A DNA stretch of 37,747 bases, taken from an uncultured Campylobacter sp. (GTDB lineage Bacteria > Campylobacterota > Campylobacteria > Campylobacterales > Campylobacteraceae). Shown here piece by piece: positions 32,643-37,747 of the stretch (positions within the stretch are counted from its first letter, which is position 1; the number at the start of each line of letters is the position of its first letter). The stretch spans positions 1 through 37,747 of the forward strand of contig NZ_CAJPMA010000004.1 of the NCBI RefSeq assembly GCF_905371695.1, given 5' to 3'. The position numbers and the translations under genes were made by a program. Under the pieces are notes generated by a model, which was not told the origin of the DNA, made no database searches, and was given only the letters and a program-made list of their open reading frames with translations.

Positions 32643-35600
32643 TCAAACCTCAACACCAACTTCCTTAAATTTATCCACGAAAAAAGCGATTTTTTCAAAC
32701 GCGTCTTGTTTTGCGCTTAGATACTTCGGACTTAGAGGGCTCATTTTAGGCAAGCTTTCATTTAAATCGGTTCCATTTGGGCTTGCGTATCCGCGTTTTA
32801 GCGATTTGCTTATATATCTTTTTGCCGCGCTTTCGTTTAAATTTAGCGAGTCGATTAGCTCCGCCGCCTCGCGCGACATCTCGCCTTTTGCAAATTTAAA
32901 AAACGCCTCCACGACGCCTGCTCTATCTTTTAACTCGTCCAAATCGGTATTGTTTATAAAGTCCACTATCAGCCCCTCTTTAGAGCGGTTTTCTAGGCTA
33001 GCGCGAATGATCCTGCGGATCTCTTCGGTAAGCGCGATTTTATCTTTTATCTTTTTATTGTGCTCGAATATCAACCCCAAAATGTAGTCTAAATTTATCT
33101 CCTGCGACCTTAATAAATCAATCTCAAAAACCACGTCGTCCCAGTCTATCTTTTGCGCCTCTTTACGTTCGCCTGCTCTTTCTTTTCTTAGCCAGTCTCT
33201 TATGTCGTTGTAGGTAGAGCGGTAGTCTTGGAGCGCTCGCACGCTAGGTATTTTTATGGCTTGCATCTCATGCAAATCCTCCTCGCTTAGATAAAATTTT
33301 TCTTTAAATTCGCGTACGGCATTTTCATCATCCAAATTTATCCCTTGCAAAGCCTGCAATGCTGCAAATTCATCATAGTTTTGCAGAGCATTTTCTACGC
33401 GAAGATACTCGCCAAAAAGCTTAACAAAATCCTTTTTATCCTTTTGCGTTTCTATTCTGCTAGGATCAGCAAAACGCGTCTCAAGCTCGCTCGTAACCTC
33501 TAAAAATCCCCTCCTAGCCTCGCCGGTAGCGGCATCGGTAAAGCCCTGCATATATTCTTTGTAGCTCTTTTCCAGTATCACGTTTTTGGTGCTATTTTTA
33601 CCAAAAAGCGTGATGGCATCGATCGTAGCTTGCTGCAAGTCTCTAAAAGTCACGATATTGCCGAAGGTCTTAGTGGTATCTAAGATTCTATTTGTCCTAG
33701 AAAACGCTTGTATCAAACCGTGATAACGTAAATTTTTATCCACAAATAACGTATTTAAGGTAGGCGCATCAAATCCTGTTAAAAACATACCCACGACTAC
33801 AAGCAGATCGATCTCCTGCTTCTTCATACGCTCGCTTAAGTCGCGATAATAGTCCTGAAACGACCTACCATCGATGCTAAAATTCGTCCTAAAATAGGCG
33901 TTATAATCTTTTATCGCCGCATTTAGAAATTCTTTTGAGCTCATATCCATCGTCTCGGGTTCAAAATTTTCGTCCGCTATCTCGCCGGCAACGCCCTGCT
34001 CCTCGTTTTGCGAAAATGAAAAAATCGTCGCTACTTTTAGCGGTCGCTCTTTATCTTTTTGCAAATTTTTAAACGCCTCGTAGTAAGCTTTTGCAGCCTC
34101 GATAGAGCTTACCGCAAACATAGCGTTAAAACCTTTGCCACTTGCGTTTAGGCGGTGTGTTTTTTGTTTAAAATGATCTAAGATATACTGCGAAATCTCC
34201 TTTATACGATCAGGGTGCAAAAATGCCTCTTTGCTCTCCGCAGCGCTTAGTTTTAGCTCATCTTTTTCGGTCTCAAATTCTCTAAATTTAGGCCTTACGT
34301 CGTTATAATCAACCTTAAATTTAAGCACTTTTTCGTCTCGTACGGCATCGGTTAATATATACGAGTGAAGCTCGCTTCCAAATACGCTTTGCGTCGTCTC
34401 CGCTCCTAGCGCATTTTGCGGAAATATCGGCGTGCCCGTAAAACCGAACTGGAAAAATCTCTTAAATTTTTTCTTTAAATTTTTCTGCGCCTCGCCAAAC
34501 TGCGAGCGGTGACACTCGTCAAATATAAAAACAACCTCCTTTTGATATACAGCCAGCTCGCTTTCGCTTTTCATTAGATTATTTAGCTTTTGTATGGTCG
34601 TTACTATTATTTTGCCGTCGTCTTTTTCCGTATTTCGTTTTAGTTCGGCGCAGCTTGCCGAGCCGTTTACGCTATCTTTTTGAAATTTTTGATACTCCTT
34701 CATCGTCTGATAGTCTAGATCCTTACGATCTACTACGAAAAAGACCTTATCTATAAAATCAAGCCCCGTAGCGAGCCTTGCCGCCTTAAAGCTGGTTAGC
34801 GTTTTGCCTGATCCCGTCGTATGCCAGACATATCCGCCGCCATCCGGCTTTGCATAGCATTTGCCAAGATGCGAGCTATTTATCTTCCACAGTATACGCT
34901 CGGTTGCTGCGATCTGGTATGGACGCATGATTAGCAAGGTATCGCTCGCGTCAAATACGCAGTATTTTATCAATATGCATAAAAGCGTGTTTTTGGCTAA
35001 AAAAGTCGCAGTAAAATCCTTTATGTCCTTGATGGGGTAATTTTTAGAATCTGCCCAATTAATAGTAAAATCAAAACTACTCTTGTCGCGCTTTGTGGTA
35101 TTTGCAAAGTACCGCGTATCCGTGCCGTTTGAGATAACGAAAATTTGCAGGTATTTAAATAGCGAATTTGACGCATTAAAGCTCTCTTTGGCATAGCGGT
35201 GTATTTGATTGAATGCTTCTCTTATCGCCACGCCGCGCTTTTTTAGTTCGATTTGCACGAGCGGCAGGCCATTTACCAGGATAGTAACGTCGTATCTATT
35301 TGCGTGCGCGCCCGTCTGCTCGAATTGATTAATTACTTGCACGCTATTTCGTGCGATATTTTTCTTATCGAGAAGGTAGATATTTTGTATATGCCCATCA
35401 TCAAAAACAAAATCATAAATGTGATTATCTTGGATTTTGCGAGTCTTTTCATTTACGCCGTCGTTTGGCGCATCAAGATATTCGCCAAGCAGTCTAGTCC
35501 ACTCAGAAGGCGTAAATTTAACCTCGTTTAGGCTTTCCAGTCGCTGTTTTAAATTTTCCAGTAGTTTTGCAGGAGAGTTTATATCTTTTGCATATTCGTA

Positions 35601-35738
35601 GCCTTGCGCGACAAGGTCGTTTATCAGCTCGCGCTCCATATCCGCTTCGCTTTGGTAGGTTAAGGGCTGGATTATCTTTTCATAAACGTCCAAGACTATA
35701 AAATTTTTACTCTCGGCTATGGGTTTAGTTTCGGTCAT
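32643..35738 (-). CDS. hsdR: Type I restriction enzyme, R (motor/nuclease) subunit
   Basis: HsdR translocates and cuts unmethylated DNA when bound to HsdM2S. The 1031 residues hold the N-terminal PD-(D/E)xK nuclease (D150 in RYDVTILVNG, E164 and K166 in QIELKKRG, then QxxxY in NQIHRY), helicase motif I TTGSGKT (about 307-313), motif II FDECHRSQF (about 406-414), motif III FGFTGTPIF, motif V/VI VVVGMFLTGFDAPTLN and HGLIQAFSRTNR, and a C-terminal helical domain for binding the methylase. Length matches the EcoR124 (type IC) group. It starts 12 bases after hsdS and is the last gene of hsdM-hsdS-hsdR. The gene appears intact. Confidence 0.97.
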   Translation of the reverse strand: MTETKPIAESKNFIVLDVYEKIIQPLTYQSEADMERELINDLVAQGYEYAKDINSPAKLLENLKQRLESLNEVKFTPSEWTRLLGEYLDAPNDGVNEKTRKIQDNHIYDFVFDDGHIQNIYLLDKKNIARNSVQVINQFEQTGAHANRYDVTILVNGLPLVQIELKKRGVAIREAFNQIHRYAKESFNASNSLFKYLQIFVISNGTDTRYFANTTKRDKSSFDFTINWADSKNYPIKDIKDFTATFLAKNTLLCILIKYCVFDASDTLLIMRPYQIAATERILWKINSSHLGKCYAKPDGGGYVWHTTGSGKTLTSFKAARLATGLDFIDKVFFVVDRKDLDYQTMKEYQKFQKDSVNGSASCAELKRNTEKDDGKIIVTTIQKLNNLMKSESELAVYQKEVVFIFDECHRSQFGEAQKNLKKKFKRFFQFGFTGTPIFPQNALGAETTQSVFGSELHSYILTDAVRDEKVLKFKVDYNDVRPKFREFETEKDELKLSAAESKEAFLHPDRIKEISQYILDHFKQKTHRLNASGKGFNAMFAVSSIEAAKAYYEAFKNLQKDKERPLKVATIFSFSQNEEQGVAGEIADENFEPETMDMSSKEFLNAAIKDYNAYFRTNFSIDGRSFQDYYRDLSERMKKQEIDLLVVVGMFLTGFDAPTLNTLFVDKNLRYHGLIQAFSRTNRILDTTKTFGNIVTFRDLQQATIDAITLFGKNSTKNVILEKSYKEYMQGFTDAATGEARRGFLEVTSELETRFADPSRIETQKDKKDFVKLFGEYLRVENALQNYDEFAALQALQGINLDDENAVREFKEKFYLSEEDLHEMQAIKIPSVRALQDYRSTYNDIRDWLRKERAGERKEAQKIDWDDVVFEIDLLRSQEINLDYILGLIFEHNKKIKDKIALTEEIRRIIRASLENRSKEGLIVDFINNTDLDELKDRAGVVEAFFKFAKGEMSREAAELIDSLNLNESAAKRYISKSLKRGYASPNGTDLNESLPKMSPLSPKYLSAKQDAFEKIAFFVDKFKEVGVEV

Positions 35739-35750
35739 TTCGTTTCCTTT

Positions 35751-37001
35751 TCAGGCTGATTTTTCTTTAAAATTTAAGAGCAAATCCCTGTAATACTCAT
35801 ACTGCTTGCGCCTTAGCTCTATCTCTCGGGGCAAACCTTCGCTTATGGAGTTTACTAGCGTGTCGAATTTATCAAGGATTTCGACGATTTTGTGCTGGAT
35901 TAACTTTGGGGGTATAGGAAATTTTACGTTTTTAAGTTTTGCCATATCCACAGAAGGGAAAGAACTAGAATTTGTATTTTGTTTGCACCATTCGCAAATT
36001 TTAAAGAAATAATAAAAGACAAACTTGACATCAAGTTTGTCTTTTAGCAATTCACGTATTGTAAAAGACGTGAATCGCTGATTCATTAAAAATGAATCAG
36101 CGATTGCGAGCGCATGCTCGCCGATCGTCGCGGTGGTCGCGACGATAATTGAGTTTTTAGGGATTAATTTACCGCCCTTAACAGCTTGAGGTGTTATTTT
36201 CTGTATAGAGTCAGATAAAATTCTACCGTTTTCGCGAATATCCTCCATGCGAAACCAAGGTATTGTTCCATTTTCCCAAAAATCTTTATTTGCCTTTGAG
36301 GGAGTATAGCCGTTTTTCATAATAAAGACATTTTCTATTGTCATCCATTCAATTTTTTCTTGAGCCTTATCAAAGTTCAAAAGATGGTCGCGATAAAATT
36401 CGTATTGCTTTTTCCTAGCTGTAAGCTCTGCTGTAAGCTTTACTGTAAGCTCTGCTGTAAGCAGAGTGAAAGAGTCCAAAATACGGACTATTTCACGCTG
36501 AACTTCCAGAGGAGGTATGGGGAGTTTGATTTTAGCCAGCTTTGACGGCGAAAGGTGCGTTACCGTAGTTCCACTCACGCATTTCATTTTTTCTTTTTCA
36601 AATTTTTTAGAATTTAAGTAATAAACCAAAAAACCAGGGTTTTGATTATGAGATAAAATTAACGTATCTCCGCCTATATATACAGGCGTTTGCGTCATTA
36701 AAGCAGACACTTTGCCTATCTGAGCCTCCTTTGTAGTACTAGAAATAGGCAATATTAAATCTCCAAAAATTGCAACACTAGCTTTTTGAGCGCGCTCTTT
36801 TGAGGTATAAGACGCTATTTTATTTATATAATCGCTGTAAGTAGTATATAGCTCGCCGTATAAAATCATAGGAATATCTCCCAAATCTTTATCACTTTTT
36901 GATAAAAATTTACCGCGCCTAAATTTACATATCTCCCCAAGCTCCCTAAACTCCACCCCTTGCGGACAAAGCCTTTTTATCAAATCAAAAATTTTACTCA
37001 T
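35751..37001 (-). CDS. hsdS: Type I restriction-modification specificity subunit HsdS
   Basis: HsdS sets the split DNA target of the complex. The 416 residues have two target recognition domains (about 10-170 and 215-365), each followed by a conserved helix: IPPLEVQREIVRILDSFTLL then KKQYEFYRDHLLNF in the middle, IPPKLIQHKIVEILDKFDTL then RRKQYEYYRDLLLNF at the end. Between the domains lie 12-bp repeats encoding TAEL-TVKL-TAEL (residues 182-193), as in EcoR124-type (IC) systems, where copy number changes the spacer length of the target. The second recognition domain is coded by DNA with a chain of inverted repeats. The gene looks more AT-rich than its neighbours, as is usual for hsdS exchange. 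It overlaps hsdM by 8 bases. Confidence 0.96.
   Translation of the reverse strand: MSKIFDLIKRLCPQGVEFRELGEICKFRRGKFLSKSDKDLGDIPMILYGELYTTYSDYINKIASYTSKERAQKASVAIFGDLILPISSTTKEAQIGKVSALMTQTPVYIGGDTLILSHNQNPGFLVYYLNSKKFEKEKMKCVSGTTVTHLSPSKLAKIKLPIPPLEVQREIVRILDSFTLLTAELTVKLTAELTARKKQYEFYRDHLLNFDKAQEKIEWMTIENVFIMKNGYTPSKANKDFWENGTIPWFRMEDIRENGRILSDSIQKITPQAVKGGKLIPKNSIIVATTATIGEHALAIADSFLMNQRFTSFTIRELLKDKLDVKFVFYYFFKICEWCKQNTNSSSFPSVDMAKLKNVKFPIPPKLIQHKIVEILDKFDTLVNSISEGLPREIELRRKQYEYYRDLLLNFKEKSA
36013..36146. repeat. Chain of adjacent inverted repeats inside hsdS (second recognition domain)
   Basis: Five hairpin-forming repeats follow each other with almost no gap. (1) 36013-36028 with 36031-36046, 16 bp perfect, 2-base centre. 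(2) 36046-36057 with 36068-36079, 12 bp with one mismatch. (3) 36073-36087 with 36091-36105, 15 bp perfect, loop AAA. (4) 36106-36111 with 36116-36121, 6 bp (GCGAGC/GCTCGC). (5) 36124-36132 with 36138-36146, 9 bp perfect (ATCGTCGCG/CGCGACGAT). Neighbouring arms overlap in (1)/(2) and (2)/(3). The coding frame is intact through all of them (residues about 286-330) and the protein reads like a normal recognition domain. Confidence 0.9.
36418..36465 (-). repeat. 12-bp tandem repeats between the two HsdS recognition domains
   Basis: On the plus strand four successive 12-mers share CTGTAAGC: GCTGTAAGCTCT, GCTGTAAGCTTT, ACTGTAAGCTCT and GCTGTAAGCAGA. On the coding strand, shifted by a few bases, they give ACAGCAGAGCTT, ACAGTAAAGCTT and ACAGCAGAGCTT (TAEL, TVKL, TAEL), followed by a partial copy at TARK. 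The unit keeps the frame. Confidence 0.9.
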
Positions 37002-37746
37002 TTTCGCCGTCCAAATTTATTTGCGCAACTATCTCGTCGATTTGCTCGCGTAAATTTGAGATTTTAGCCACGGTCTGCTTTATTTGCAAATTTAACTCGT
37101 CTATATTAATAACCTCGCGCATATCCTTTGCCTCGACATAGGAGCTAACAGCTAGATTATAGTCGTTTTGAACTATTTTTTCATTATCTACAAGCGCGCA
37201 GACGTGAGCTACATCCTCTTTTTTATCAAACAGATCTATTATTTTTAAGATGTGCTCATCAGTTAAGACGTTGTTGTTCGTCCTTTTTTCAAAAAACTCG
37301 CTAGCATCGATAAACTGCGTTTTAGTCTGGGTTTTATGCTTTGAAAGAACAAGGATATTTACAGCTATCGACGTGCCGTAAAAAAGATTTGGCGCGAGCG
37401 CGATGACGGTCTCGACGAAATTTTCTTTTACGAGATATTCGCGGATCTTTTTTTCAGCGCCGCTTCTGTAAAAAATACCCGGAAAACTAACGATAGCCGC
37501 GCGACCTTTTGCCGAAAGGTAGCTAAGCGCGTGCATGATAAAGGCAAAATCAGCCTTGCTTTTTGGCGCAAGGACGCCCGCAGGAGCAAATCTAGGATCG
37601 TTTATAAGTATAGGATCATCGCTACCGATCCAGTTGATGGAGTAAGGGGGATTTGAAACGATAGCGTCAAAAGGCCTATCGTCGCTAAGTTTTGGATCTA
37701 GTAGCGTATCGCCGAGCTCTATGTGAAATTTAGAGTAATTAATGTT
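36994..37746 (-). CDS. hsdM: Type I restriction-modification methylase subunit HsdM, C-terminal part (cut by window edge)
   Basis: HsdM is the N6-adenine methyltransferase of the complex. About 250 residues are visible and the frame is open to the window edge; an internal Met at 37536 is not the start. The catalytic motif IV NPPY is visible (FDAIVSNPPYSINWIGSDDP, codons near 37650), followed by FAPAGVLAPKSKADFAFIMH, GRAAIVSFPGIFYRSGAEKK and the FYGTSIAVNILVLSK segment of the family. The SAM-binding motif lies outside. A C-terminal coiled-coil (LNLQIKQTVAKISNLREQID) meets HsdS. The stop overlaps the hsdS start by 8 bases. Confidence 0.95.
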   Translation of the reverse strand, partial: NINYSKFHIELGDTLLDPKLSDDRPFDAIVSNPPYSINWIGSDDPILINDPRFAPAGVLAPKSKADFAFIMHALSYLSAKGRAAIVSFPGIFYRSGAEKKIREYLVKENFVETVIALAPNLFYGTSIAVNILVLSKHKTQTKTQFIDASEFFEKRTNNNVLTDEHILKIIDLFDKKEDVAHVCALVDNEKIVQNDYNLAVSSYVEAKDMREVINIDELNLQIKQTVAKISNLREQIDEIVAQINLDGENE

Positions 37747-37747
37747 G

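Noticed and set aside
36013..36146. Invertible segment of a phase-variable hsdS
   Set aside because: Loops of 2 to 10 bases are too short to carry information by inversion, and no recombinase or second hsdS copy is in the window. The repeats are kept as a structural finding.

Overview
The window reads as an epsilonproteobacterial chromosome, most likely a mid-GC Campylobacter such as the C. showae/rectus/curvus/concisus group. The evidence is a long Campylobacter-type FlgL next to ftsK, the flagellar genes, and a gene order (fliP, glmU, coaBC, hypothetical, uppS, prepilin peptidase, LptF/G permease, truA, ilvA, trmA, nhaC-like, SDR, ankyrin protein, acnB, ogt) that, from memory and unchecked, matches C. 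jejuni closely. GC is visibly higher than in C. jejuni, yet A/T words such as AAATTT are very common. The genus is inferred, not tested.

Layout. Positions 1-602 hold the 3' end of a tyrosine recombinase gene, 47 bases from the 3' end of an initiator tRNA gene. This is probably one end of an integrated element lying mostly to the left. tRNA-Gln and tRNA-fMet form one unit behind a perfect TTGACA-N17-TATAAT promoter. Next come ftsK, whose reading frame has no ATG/GTG/TTG at the expected start, and flgL with a sigma-54 type promoter. yaaA, the HU gene, tRNA-Leu and an AEC-family carrier follow. Then comes a tightly coupled three-gene unit: a small secreted Met/Lys/Asp-repeat protein, an OmpR-type response regulator and a histidine kinase.

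From 10.6 to 15.0 kb a leftward operon runs motA-motB-fliP-TolC-like-EamA, joining flagellar and efflux genes. Divergent from it, glmU-coaBC-hypothetical-uppS and then prepilin peptidase-LptF/G-truA run rightward with short overlaps. From 21.6 to 31.4 kb a leftward block holds a DUF4230 protein, ilvA, a decayed ClbS/DfsB-like remnant, trmA, an NhaC-type antiporter, an SDR, a secreted ankyrin protein and acnB. ogt is divergent from acnB. A one-domain DMT carrier and a type I restriction-modification operon (hsdM-hsdS-hsdR, hsdM cut by the window edge) close the window.

The least ordinary signals are: (1) inside hsdS, about 134 bases made almost entirely of back-to-back inverted repeats (arms of 16, 12 with one mismatch, 15, 6 and 9 bp); (2) 12-bp TAEL-type repeats between the two hsdS recognition domains, the known kind of specificity-switching spacer; (3) the Met-rich repeat protein coupled to a two-component system; (4) the probable ATT start of ftsK; (5) the integrase/initiator-tRNA boundary. 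No CRISPR array, rRNA or insertion sequence was seen.
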